Of a stretch of DNA of 42,847 nucleotides, positions 7,879 to 15,296 are shown in pieces. Every line of letters begins with the position of its first letter. Within the stretch, counting starts at the first letter, position 1. The stretch is taken from the NCBI GenBank assembly GCA_002315615.1, contig DCHK01000017.1, forward strand, positions 1 to 42,847, read 5' to 3'. A program made the position numbers and the translations under genes. This DNA comes from Bacteroidales bacterium UBA1754 (lineage in GTDB: Bacteria; Bacteroidota; Bacteroidia; Bacteroidales; Paludibacteraceae). A model generated the notes under the pieces. That model searched no databases. It was not told the DNA's origin and worked only from the letters and a program-made list of their open reading frames with translations.

Positions 7879-8970
7879 ATGAAAAAGATTGATGTATCGG
7901 TCAGTAACGATTTGTATTCCGACAATCGTGTAAACAAAACTTGCTTGAGTTTGCAAAAATTCGGGCTCGATGTTCGTTTGATTGGAAGATTGCGCAAAAA
8001 TAGTCCAAAAATTTCAAGACCATACCGATTCTGCCGTATGCACCTTGTCTTCGATAAGGAAGTTTGGTATTATGCAGAACTGAACATCAGATTATTTTTC
8101 AAACTGCTTTTTTCGCATCAAGATTTACTTTGGGCGAACGACCTCGATACGCTTCTTGCCAATGTATTGGTGAGCAAAATAAAACAAGAACCGCTAATTT
8201 TCGACTCTCACGAAAATTTTACTCAAGTTCCTGAATTGAAAGAAAATCCTTTTGCTCAAAAGGTTTGGGTAGCAATCGAGCATTTTTGCGTGCCACGAAC
8301 CACAAAAATTGTAACCGTTTGCGAACCAATTCAAAAATATTTTAAAGAAACATATAACAAAGACGCTTCAATTGTTCGCAATATTCCAAATAAAAACATC
8401 GACACAAACCCAAAAACTTTTCCCGAAAAAAATATTCTCATTTGGCAAGGCGCAATCAACATTGAACGTGGATTGGAGCAATTGGTTGAAGCAATGCAAC
8501 ACATTGATGCCAAACTTTACATTATTGGCGACGGCGACATAAAAGACGCACTCATCAAAAAAACAGAGCAATTGCATTTGGAAGAAAAAATAACTTTTAC
8601 AGGGCGAATCACTTTCGACGAAATGATGAAATACACACGAAGTGCAACGCTTGGAATTTCTTTAGACCAGCCTACAAATGGCAATTATACAGTGAGTTTG
8701 CCAAACAAATTTTTTGAATACATCAATGCATCGCTCCCAATTTTAGCAAGTCCGTTGCAACAAATAAAACCGATAATTGAAAAATATCAAATTGGCGAAA
8801 CCATCAACGATATTTCTTGCAAAAATTTGTCCAACAGAATAAACACTTTGCTTGCCGACAAAGAAAAATTGAAGTTATACTCAAGCAATTGCAAAAAAGT
8901 GCAAGATGAACTAAATTGGGAGAACGAGGAGGAAAAAATCAAGCAAATAATTTGCGAAATTATCAGTTAA
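7879..8970 (+). CDS. Glycosyltransferase, family 4-like (GT-B fold)
   Basis: A 363-residue cytosolic enzyme expected to transfer a sugar from an activated donor to a growing surface glycan. The N-terminal domain contains VSVSNDLYSDNRVNKTCLSLQKFGLDV; the central part has DLLWANDLDTL and IFDSHENF, typical of GT4-like acceptor domains. The C-terminal donor domain contains LIWQGAINIERGLEQLVEAM, YIIGDGD and TGRITFDEMMKYTRSATLGISL, then LPNKFFEYINASLPILAS in place of the usual nucleotide-sugar-binding loop. It is the first of three glycosyltransferase genes with one-base spacing or four-base overlap, so a small glycan operon is likely. Donor and acceptor are unknown. Confidence 0.88.
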   Translation: MKKIDVSVSNDLYSDNRVNKTCLSLQKFGLDVRLIGRLRKNSPKISRPYRFCRMHLVFDKEVWYYAELNIRLFFKLLFSHQDLLWANDLDTLLANVLVSKIKQEPLIFDSHENFTQVPELKENPFAQKVWVAIEHFCVPRTTKIVTVCEPIQKYFKETYNKDASIVRNIPNKNIDTNPKTFPEKNILIWQGAINIERGLEQLVEAMQHIDAKLYIIGDGDIKDALIKKTEQLHLEEKITFTGRITFDEMMKYTRSATLGISLDQPTNGNYTVSLPNKFFEYINASLPILASPLQQIKPIIEKYQIGETINDISCKNLSNRINTLLADKEKLKLYSSNCKKVQDELNWENEEEKIKQIICEIIS

Positions 8971-8971
8971 T

Positions 8972-9916
8972 ATGATAAGCATCATCGTACCTTTTTATAA
9001 TGTAGAAAATTACATCGAGGAATGTTTACAGAGCATTGTTTCTCAAATATTTATCGATTTTGAAGTGATACTTATTGATGATGGTTCGACTGACAATTCT
9101 GCCACCATTTGCGAACGATTTTGCAAAACTGACGCACGTTTCAAATATTTCAAAAAAACAAACGAAGGCGTTTCTTCTGCACGCAATTTAGGACTGCAAA
9201 ACGCAAGTGGAGATTTCATCACATTCGTCGATAGCGACGACATTATTCATCCAAATTATCTTGAAACTTTATTTAAACTTACCAAACAATATAACGCCGA
9301 AATAGTATCGGTTTCGCACACAATTTTCAGCAAAATTGCCGACGTAAACATTTGCAACAAAAACAAAATTTCAGTTTTTTCGCCAACCGAAGCAATCGAG
9401 AAAACATTGTATCAAAGCGATTTAAACAATTCTGTTTGGGGAAAAATTATCAAGAAAACGCTATTCGATAATATTTTATTTCCACAAGGAAAAATTTACG
9501 AAGATTTGGCTGTTTTTTACCTACTTTTCGAACGAGCAAACAAAATTGTACACACCACGCAAACGCTTTATTTTTACAGGCAACGAGAAGGAAGTTATAT
9601 ACAGAATTTCATTCCACAACGAACTGATGTTCTTGATATTACCGATAAAATTTCAGAATATTACAAGAGCAACAAACTACTCTCTCGTGCTGCAAACGAC
9701 CGAAAATTAAGTGCTAATTTTAATATTTTGTGGCTCTCTACCATCAACAATTATAACGACGAGAAAAACATCAATCGTTGCTGGGGGAATATTAAAGAAC
9801 TTCGTTTTCAAAGTCTTTTTAACACGAAAGTTAGAATTAAAAACAAATTAGGAATAATCGTTTCACTTTTTGGACTACGATTTACTATTTTTGTTGCAAA
9901 AAGATGCAAAAAATGA
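8972..9916 (+). CDS. Glycosyltransferase, family 2 (GT-A fold)
   Basis: A 314-residue GT2 enzyme. The N-terminus MISIIVPFYNVENYIEECLQSIVSQ, then IDDGSTDNSATICE, ARNLGLQNASGDFITFVDSDD (the DxD metal and nucleotide site), is textbook for inverting GT2 family members of capsule or O-antigen clusters. The C-terminal half holds the acceptor region (NSVWGKIIKKTLF, GKIYEDLAVFYLLFE, YFYRQREGSYIQ) and a hydrophobic end. Its ATG at 8972 follows the previous stop by one base, and its stop overlaps the next ATG at 9913-9916. The sugar it transfers is not predictable here. Confidence 0.92.
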   Translation: MISIIVPFYNVENYIEECLQSIVSQIFIDFEVILIDDGSTDNSATICERFCKTDARFKYFKKTNEGVSSARNLGLQNASGDFITFVDSDDIIHPNYLETLFKLTKQYNAEIVSVSHTIFSKIADVNICNKNKISVFSPTEAIEKTLYQSDLNNSVWGKIIKKTLFDNILFPQGKIYEDLAVFYLLFERANKIVHTTQTLYFYRQREGSYIQNFIPQRTDVLDITDKISEYYKSNKLLSRAANDRKLSANFNILWLSTINNYNDEKNINRCWGNIKELRFQSLFNTKVRIKNKLGIIVSLFGLRFTIFVAKRCKK

Positions 9917-10722
9917 ACGTCTCCATTGTTACATACAAAACTGATATTGAGGAATTAAGAACTTGCCTCGATTGTTTGAAAAACGATATTGTAAAAACAA
10001 TATTCGTAATTGACAATGCTAACGAAGACAGAATAAGAAACTTTTGCGGCAACTACAAAAAAGCGATATACATAGCCAACAAAAATACGGGTTATGGAGC
10101 GGCACACAATATTGCGATAAAAAAATCAATAACCGAAAATGCCGATTATCATTTGGTGCTAAACAGCGACGTAAGTTTTTCTCCGTCAATTCTCAATACT
10201 TTAGTCGATTATATGGACAAAAACGCCGATATTGCACAAATTCAACCAAACATTGTTTCGGCAGATGGAGCGCCGCAATACACTTGCCGACTACTACCTA
10301 CACCGAAAGATTTGTTTTTCAGAAGATTTTTGCCCAAAAGTTGGATAAAGAAAAACGACGAGCGTTATCTGCTAAAATTTTTCGACCATAAAAAAATAGT
10401 CAACATTCCGTATCATCAAGGAAGTTTTATGCTTTTTCGTACTAAATGCTTCGAGGAAATTGGACTTTTCGACGAGCGATTTTTTATGTACCCAGAAGAT
10501 ATTGACATCACACGACGAATGCACAAAAAATATAAAACTATATTTTTCCCAACAGTAAGCGTCACGCACAACCATCGTGCAGCATCATACAAAAATTTCA
10601 GAATGATGATGATTCACGCAATAAATATAGCACGATATTTCAATAAATGGGGTTGGCTTTTTGATGACGAAAGAACACGCATCAATAAAGAAACTATCGC
10701 ATTACTTCTTGACGACAAATAA
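9913..10722 (+). CDS. Glycosyltransferase, family 2 (rhamnosyltransferase-like)
   Basis: A 269-residue GT2 enzyme resembling WbbL/RfbF-type transferases. Visible motifs are MNVSIVTYKTD, ANKNTGYGAAHNIAIKK, HLVLNSDVSFSPS (DxD), YHQGSFMLFRTKCFEEIGLFDERFFMYPEDIDITRRM (acceptor and catalytic ED) and VTHNHRAASYK. An in-frame ATG lies three codons upstream (9904), but the ATG at 9913 gives the standard four-base overlap with the preceding stop and the normal family N-terminus. It is the last gene of the glycosyltransferase trio. Its 3' end overlaps the convergent DUF4199 gene by 21 bases. Confidence 0.92.
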   Translation: MNVSIVTYKTDIEELRTCLDCLKNDIVKTIFVIDNANEDRIRNFCGNYKKAIYIANKNTGYGAAHNIAIKKSITENADYHLVLNSDVSFSPSILNTLVDYMDKNADIAQIQPNIVSADGAPQYTCRLLPTPKDLFFRRFLPKSWIKKNDERYLLKFFDHKKIVNIPYHQGSFMLFRTKCFEEIGLFDERFFMYPEDIDITRRMHKKYKTIFFPTVSVTHNHRAASYKNFRMMMIHAINIARYFNKWGWLFDDERTRINKETIALLLDDK

Positions 10723-11199
10723 TGATGTTACAAGAGAGATTATTATTCCCAAGAAATTATTCAAACATAAACTTGTAATAATCATTTGAGTAACAGAAAA
10801 TTCACCTGCATTTTCTAATTCTTTCATTTGCTCTGCCGAGAGCATATCTTTCATCACCTCCATCGTGTCGGAATAAATTCCGTGAATATAATTGGGATTG
10901 ATAAATCTGAAATAGACAAACTGACCGAGAACAAGAATTAAAACGGCATAGAAGAAAAGACTCACGCCATAACGATATGCCATAGAAAACGTCAGTTCGG
11001 AGGCATCTTCCAACGAATTTTTGTATTTCTTCTGCAAAAAATAAACAAAGAAAGGAACGCACAAAGTCATCACCAACGAAATGAAGGACGTTGCTACGGA
11101 AATTGAAAAATAAAATTTCATGACTAAAAACAAGCCTAAAAACACTGCTTGTGTCATTGCACTACGGGTAAAATCTTTGTCAACTACCATTTTTGCCAT
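10702..11199 (-). CDS. DUF4199 family membrane protein
   Basis: A 165-residue integral membrane protein with about four transmembrane segments: AVFLGLFLVMKFYFSI, SLVMTLCVPFFVYFL, YGVSLFFYAVLILVLGQFVYF and MIITSLCLNNFLGIIISLVTSLFVV. A charged region containing MKDMLSAEQMKELENAG precedes the last segment. This arrangement is typical of DUF4199, a Bacteroidota family of unknown function. The start is the ATG at 11199 (an alternative ATG is at 11190); the upstream TTG at 11214 lies inside the -7 promoter box. The 3' end overlaps the convergent glycosyltransferase gene. Confidence 0.8.
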   Translation of the reverse strand: MAKMVVDKDFTRSAMTQAVFLGLFLVMKFYFSISVATSFISLVMTLCVPFFVYFLQKKYKNSLEDASELTFSMAYRYGVSLFFYAVLILVLGQFVYFRFINPNYIHGIYSDTMEVMKDMLSAEQMKELENAGEFSVTQMIITSLCLNNFLGIIISLVTSLFVVKK

Positions 11200-11211
11200 T
11201 ATTTTGTTGTA

Positions 11212-11219
11212 CAAAAATA
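11212..11219 (-). promoter_or_regulatory. -7 box (TATTTTTG) of the DUF4199 gene
   Basis: Matches TAnnTTTG on the minus strand. A TTG at 11238-11236, 16 bases further upstream, may be a weak -33 element. Its terminal TTG is in frame with the gene and can be mistaken for the start codon. Confidence 0.55.
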
Positions 11220-11281
11220 ATCATTTTACTTCTATCAATCAGCATATTATAAAATATTTCAAAAAAATATGATTATTTTCG

Positions 11282-11311
11282 TTTGCGATAAGGAGAAATT
11301 TACTAATTTTG
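11282..11311 (+). promoter_or_regulatory. Promoter of the SRP RNA gene (TTTG and TAATTTTG)
   Basis: The -33 TTTG at 11282-11285 and -7 TAATTTTG at 11304-11311 are 18 bases apart. The predicted transcription start coincides with the 5' end of the SRP RNA. Confidence 0.75.
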
Positions 11312-11316
11312 CAGTC

Positions 11317-11412
11317 GGGTAAGTCCTACACGACCAGCTCCTTTCGAACCCTCCAGGGGCGGAAGTCAGCAAAGGTAGGAAGTCGTAGCGGTGCGATGTA
11401 GCTCGCTTGCCC
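11317..11412 (+). ncRNA. ffs: Signal recognition particle RNA, small bacterial type
   Basis: An RNA of about 96 nt closed by GGGTAAG (11317-11323) pairing with CTTGCCC (11406-11412, one G-U). Its apical part has the conserved CCTCCAGGGGCGGAAGTCAG...CAAAGG signature of SRP domain IV (tetraloop GGAA, asymmetric-loop AGCA). It scaffolds Ffh for co-translational targeting to the membrane. The promoter spacing supports the 5' end. Only four bases separate its 3' end from the tRNA gene, so both are probably cut from one transcript. Confidence 0.85.
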
Positions 11413-11416
11413 ACTT

Positions 11417-11490
11417 GCCTCTTTAGCTCAGTTGGCCAGAGCACGTGATTTGTAATCTCGGGGTCGTTGGTTCGAATCCGACAAGAGGCT
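11417..11490 (+). tRNA. tRNA-Thr (anticodon TGT)
   Basis: A complete 74-nt cloverleaf: acceptor GCCTCTT/AAGAGGC, D-arm GCTC...GAGC, anticodon loop TTTGTAA with TGT (reads ACA), T-arm GTTGG-TTCGAAT-CCGAC, discriminator T. No CCA is encoded. The anticodon stem has one U-U mismatch (CGTGA against TCTCG). It lies directly behind the SRP RNA and before a very strong terminator. Confidence 0.95.
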
Positions 11491-11493
11491 CAG

Positions 11494-11536
11494 AAAAGAG
11501 AAACGGATTGTCAAATTGGCAATCCGTTTCTCTTTT
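11494..11536. terminator. Strong intrinsic terminator after tRNA-Thr (bidirectional)
   Basis: A perfect 17-bp stem (11494-11510 with 11520-11536) with a 9-base loop. The stem ends in an A-run on one side and a T-run on the other, so it can also serve the minus-strand barrel-protein gene ending at 11554. Confidence 0.9.
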
Positions 11537-11553
11537 GTATTTATCTTCTAAAC

Positions 11554-13122
11554 TTAAAATCTAAATCCTAACGTACATACTGCAAAATGACGTTTTGTTG
11601 TCAAATCGACAGGTTTCATTTGAGCAGATTTATCAAAGTACATATAGTAGTTTTCTTTTTGATAATTCAAAGCATAAGCAAAATCTACAAAGAAGAAGTC
11701 TTTGCTATAACCGAAACCGCCCGAAAAATACATATTATCTTGTGGAATTGAATACGCCGTTGTAGTTCCAGCCGTATAAATGGTATTTGCTCTTTCACCC
11801 TTGTCATTCAAGTCGTTTTCAAGTGCCTCTTTCACTGGACTTGTACAGTAAGAATAGCCCAAACGCAAACTAAAATTTTCAGTTACTCTGAATTCTGCGC
11901 CTAAACGAAGTGTATGTTTTTTCTGAAAATCTTGCGCCATCAAATCATTTTCGCTCCAATACGAAATAGGCGATTCAAAACGATGTCCGTTGTCTGGCGT
12001 ATCAAACTCTATTTTAGAAAAATCAGACATTTCATAATCTGCGCTAAGAATTGCCTTTTTAGCAATAACAAATCCTAAACTTGCTACAATTTTATATGGC
12101 GTACGATAATCATATTCGGTAATACTGAACACTTTCGAAATATTACCTACTCTCTTTTCTCCCGTATCATATTCCGCAGAAAATCTTGCGTCATCTTCCA
12201 AATTATACCAGGTAGGTGTATGAAAAGCAAAACCAATTCGTAAAAAATCTACTGGAGCAACAATTGTACCTATTTTAAAATCGACACCAACACCCGTTGT
12301 AGTCAATTTATTATCTAAAAGGAAATATCCACCTTTCTCGAAATTTTCAGAATAGTATGACTCCATTGTGTAATTGATATTGTAAAGGCCTAACGATGCT
12401 CCCAAAAATAGAATGTCGCCAACATTTGCGCCGTATGCAAAATCCATTTGGTTGATGCCACCCTTTTCTTTTGTTCGCACCGCAGAATTAGTCAATTCTC
12501 CTTCGGGCAAAAAACTTTTATATGTAGTACAACTCTTGTCTTCACTATTTGTCGCATCAATCATATACGATTGCCAAGCCAAATCGCTCAAATACGGTAT
12601 ATCACCGCTAAAGACATACTTACTATTACCCAAGTCGCTTTGTTTAATATTCAACTCATTTGTACGCAATGCCATATAGTCCGAAACGGAAACTGGCGAA
12701 TTATTGTACAAAGCGCTCAACCCTCTGCGAAAATTCGTTCTTCTATTGTATGTAAATCCAAAAGAAGAATATTTCAGCGCATTGCCATTACCTTTGAAAT
12801 TGAAAATTGCAGAAAGATTATTGACATTAAACGTATTTCTACTTCCATTTACAATATTTGTAGGAGTTGAAGACTCTGTTCGGTTTATATTAACGCTTGG
12901 CGTAACCGAGACTTCCGACTTACGATAGATACCCAACCCAGCGGGATTAACACCCACTGCCGAAGCATCGCCTCCTAATGCGCCAAAAGCACCACCCATC
13001 GACATAAATCTTGCCGTTCCCATTATGTCAGTTTGAGCCATTTTCAAAGCATCCATTTCGCCTTGTGCAAAAATTGCTAAAGGACAAACCGACAACATCA
13101 ATATACCTAAAATTCTTTTCAT
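11554..13122 (-). CDS. Outer-membrane beta-barrel protein, FadL/OMPP1-like
   Basis: A 522-residue exported protein with signal peptide MKRILGILMLSVCPLAIFAQ. Residues about 30-65 contain MGTARFMSMGGAFGALGGDASAVGVNPAGLG, the conserved N-terminal hatch of FadL/OMPP1-like transporters in Bacteroidota. The rest alternates aromatic and polar residues in beta-strand patterns (FRIGFAFHTPTWY, LRLGAEFRVTENFSLRLGYSY, MYFSGGFGYSKDFFFVDFAYALNY) and ends in TLGFRF, with the terminal Phe of outer-membrane barrels. It probably transports a hydrophobic molecule; the substrate is unknown. It lies 35 bases after the low-complexity protein gene on the same strand and is probably co-transcribed with it. Confidence 0.85.
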   Translation of the reverse strand: MKRILGILMLSVCPLAIFAQGEMDALKMAQTDIMGTARFMSMGGAFGALGGDASAVGVNPAGLGIYRKSEVSVTPSVNINRTESSTPTNIVNGSRNTFNVNNLSAIFNFKGNGNALKYSSFGFTYNRRTNFRRGLSALYNNSPVSVSDYMALRTNELNIKQSDLGNSKYVFSGDIPYLSDLAWQSYMIDATNSEDKSCTTYKSFLPEGELTNSAVRTKEKGGINQMDFAYGANVGDILFLGASLGLYNINYTMESYYSENFEKGGYFLLDNKLTTTGVGVDFKIGTIVAPVDFLRIGFAFHTPTWYNLEDDARFSAEYDTGEKRVGNISKVFSITEYDYRTPYKIVASLGFVIAKKAILSADYEMSDFSKIEFDTPDNGHRFESPISYWSENDLMAQDFQKKHTLRLGAEFRVTENFSLRLGYSYCTSPVKEALENDLNDKGERANTIYTAGTTTAYSIPQDNMYFSGGFGYSKDFFFVDFAYALNYQKENYYMYFDKSAQMKPVDLTTKRHFAVCTLGFRF

Positions 13123-13157
13123 ATTCTTTACTTATAAAATTCTAAAATTACACAAGA

Positions 13158-14252
13158 TTATCTGCGTCCACCACCGGAGTAACTTCCTCCGCCACCGCCA
13201 CGGCTACCGCCTCCTGAATATCCACCACCGCCTGAGTAACCTCCACCTCTGCTTCCGCCTGAATATCCTCCACCACTGTACGAACCGCTACTACGTGTGC
13301 TGCTTCCACCAGCGCCTTGAGTGTAGGTAGAGCGAGAGCCCGAACTAGTACCTGACGATGAACGTGTAGAAGAACCACTTGTGCCTTGCGTATATGTAGA
13401 ACGACCACCGCTTGTCGAACTTGAGCGAGTGCTTGTACCCGCAGATGTGCGAGTAGATGTTCCGCTTGTACCTTGCGTATACCTTGTACTGCTACCGCTT
13501 GTGCCACTTGTACGCGTGCTTGACGATGACGAAGAACGTGTTGATGAACCACTCGTTCCTTGTGTATATCTTGAACTGCTACCCGTTCCTGTAGTGCGTG
13601 TTGTTGTTCCCGTAGTACGACCTGCATAATTTGATCCCGTCGTTCTTCCACCCGAGCGATAATACGGATGGTATGGGTGATATGGATGGTACGGATGGTA
13701 AGGGTGATACGGGTGGTATGGATGCCACGGATGATATGGGTGGCAAGGATGACACCAATGATGTCCCCAACCCCAAGACCAGCCCCAACCTACGTAAACA
13801 TCAACGTACAAAGGACTCCAAAATGGGTTATAAATAACGGGTGCTGTATTTACATATACATATTCTGTTTTTGTTTGCGAAACGCCGTTGATATACACAT
13901 CACCATTTTCGTCGATGGTAACGCTAGCATTATTCACATAAATATTTGCATCGTGAAATGTAGCCAAACGCTTTGTGTATTCATAATCTTCTTCTGCCTC
14001 TTCGGAATAATCTTCGGTAAAAGCATCAGTTGAAGACGTTGTACGACGGTTGTATTCGTCCACATCGCGAGTTGATGAACTTGAAGTTACAACAGTCGGC
14101 GAAGTTGTCGTCGTTGTTGTTACCTTCGTAGTAGTTGTCGTTACTTTTGTTGTTGTAGATGTATTTGCTTTTTTGCGAGAAAAATAAATATCATCATCTG
14201 CAAAGCAAAAAATTGGAATCAAAACAAACAACAATCCAAAATACTTTTTCAT
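13158..14252 (-). CDS. Exported low-complexity protein (HPY repeats, Ser/Thr/Gly-rich tail)
   Basis: A 364-residue protein with signal peptide MKKYFGLLFVLIPIFCFA. A Thr/Ser-rich stretch (about 27-60) is followed by an acidic segment (EDYSEEAEEDYEY), a small folded region (NIYVNNASVTIDENGDVYINGVSQ), a Trp/Gly patch (YVGWGWSWGWGHHW), about ten HPY or HPW units (about 172-205), repeats of the type TQGTSGSSTRSSS (about 210-320) and a Gly/Ser/Tyr-rich tail ending GGGRR. I do not recognise a family. The His-rich block suggests metal binding and the tail a surface or matrix role, both inferred. An ATG five codons upstream (14267) is in frame, but its own bases form a GGAGG site ideally spaced for the ATG at 14252, which also starts the signal peptide cleanly. 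Confidence 0.75.
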   Translation of the reverse strand: MKKYFGLLFVLIPIFCFADDDIYFSRKKANTSTTTKVTTTTTKVTTTTTTSPTVVTSSSSTRDVDEYNRRTTSSTDAFTEDYSEEAEEDYEYTKRLATFHDANIYVNNASVTIDENGDVYINGVSQTKTEYVYVNTAPVIYNPFWSPLYVDVYVGWGWSWGWGHHWCHPCHPYHPWHPYHPYHPYHPYHPYHPYHPYYRSGGRTTGSNYAGRTTGTTTRTTGTGSSSRYTQGTSGSSTRSSSSSSTRTSGTSGSSTRYTQGTSGTSTRTSAGTSTRSSSTSGGRSTYTQGTSGSSTRSSSGTSSGSRSTYTQGAGGSSTRSSGSYSGGGYSGGSRGGGYSGGGGYSGGGSRGGGGGSYSGGGRR

Positions 14253-14323
14253 TTCTTTACCCTCCATATTTGGTTATTTTCTCTTTAAGACAAGAAAAAA
14301 AGTGATTGGTTTAATTTTTTACG

Positions 14324-14331
14324 CAAATATA
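14324..14331 (-). promoter_or_regulatory. -7 box (TATATTTG) of the low-complexity protein gene
   Basis: Matches TAnnTTTG on the minus strand. It is only three bases from the divergent prmA -7 box at 14335-14342. Confidence 0.55.
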
Positions 14332-14334
14332 ATA

Positions 14335-14342
14335 TAATTTTG
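14335..14342 (+). promoter_or_regulatory. -7 box (TAATTTTG) of prmA
   Basis: Matches TAnnTTTG. The TTG at its end (14340) is in frame with prmA but cannot be the start codon if this box is used; the leader would then be about 55 nt. Confidence 0.55.
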
Positions 14343-14402
14343 TATAAAGATAAAAATTCATTTTGTTTCAAAATTGTAAAAATCATTAAATATCAAGAAA
14401 CT

Positions 14403-15245
14403 ATGGCGGCATACATTCAGGTAAAATTTGACATTAGCAACGACAAAGAAATTGTTGGCGACATTCTTTCGGCTTATCTTGTAGAAATTGGTTACGATAG
14501 TTTTTCAAACGACGGAACAGATTATTTGGCATTTATTCCACAAAATTTATACGATAGTGCAGCCGTACAAAAAATCATCGACGAACTACCAATAAAAGCC
14601 AAAGTAAGTTTCACAACCACTCTTTTTGAAGACAAAAATTGGAACGAAGAATGGGAAAAAAATTATTTTCAACCGATAATTATTGGTGATGAGTGCGTCA
14701 TTCATAGCACCTTTCACAAAGACGTTCCGAAAGCAAAATACGACATTTTGATTGACCCAAAAATGTCTTTCGGCACAGGACATCACGAAACGACAAGTCA
14801 GATGATTATGCACATTTTGAAACTTAACCTTTCGGGCAAAAATGTACTTGATATGGGTTGTGGAACTTCCATTCTCGGTATTTTAGCATCAATGTGCGGT
14901 GCAAAAAGCGTTACGGCAATCGACATTGACGAATGGTGTTACAATAATTCATTAGAAAATATTGCACTCAATAAAATTGACAACATTAGTGTCTGTTGTG
15001 GCGACGCATCATTGTTGAAAGACAAAAAATTTGAAGTGATTTTGGCAAACATCAATAGAAACATTCTGCTAAACGATATTCCTACATACGTAAAATCACT
15101 CGAAAAAGGCGGAGAACTTATTGTGAGCGGATTTTACGAAGACGACATTCCTGCTATCAACGAAGTTTGTTTTTCGTGCGGACTGACTTACATAGAAAAT
15201 ACCGTGAAAAACAAATGGGTTGCAGTAAAATACAAATTGCAATAG
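14403..15245 (+). CDS. prmA: Ribosomal protein L11 methyltransferase
   Basis: A 280-residue cytosolic SAM-dependent methyltransferase that modifies ribosomal protein L11. The N-terminal substrate-binding domain (about 1-95) contains DNDWNEEWE-like EDKNWNEEWEKNYFQP. The catalytic domain shows DPKMSFGTGHHETTSQM, motif I NVLDMGCGTSILGILAS, then AIDIDEWCYNNSLEN and VILANINRNILL (the NPPY-like position), ending KNKWVAVKYK. The ATG at 14403 gives MAAYIQVKFDI, the expected N-terminus; the upstream extension runs through the promoter. It stands between a divergent gene and the mtaB promoter, so it is probably transcribed alone. Confidence 0.95.
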   Translation: MAAYIQVKFDISNDKEIVGDILSAYLVEIGYDSFSNDGTDYLAFIPQNLYDSAAVQKIIDELPIKAKVSFTTTLFEDKNWNEEWEKNYFQPIIIGDECVIHSTFHKDVPKAKYDILIDPKMSFGTGHHETTSQMIMHILKLNLSGKNVLDMGCGTSILGILASMCGAKSVTAIDIDEWCYNNSLENIALNKIDNISVCCGDASLLKDKKFEVILANINRNILLNDIPTYVKSLEKGGELIVSGFYEDDIPAINEVCFSCGLTYIENTVKNKWVAVKYKLQ

Positions 15246-15264
15246 AAAAAACGCATAAATTTTA

Positions 15265-15272
15265 TATCTTTG
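15265..15272 (+). promoter_or_regulatory. -7 box (TATCTTTG) of mtaB
   Basis: Matches TAnnTTTG, 24 bases before the mtaB start. It probably drives mtaB-tgt and the genes behind them. Confidence 0.6.
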
Positions 15273-15296
15273 CAACTTAATTAGCAGATTGACAAA

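Noticed and set aside
11259..11444. Open frame antisense to the SRP RNA and tRNA
   Set aside because: It lies across two structured RNA genes and has no support of its own.
13148..13651. 167-residue Val/Gln/Arg-rich minus-strand frame inside the low-complexity protein gene
   Set aside because: It is the alternative frame of the same repeats; the frame with the signal peptide and mixed folded region is the real one.
13668..13760. Tandem repeats that could suggest a CRISPR or minisatellite
   Set aside because: The roughly 9-bp periodicity is the coding of His-Pro-Tyr units, without spacers of CRISPR length; no CRISPR array or cas gene is seen in the window.
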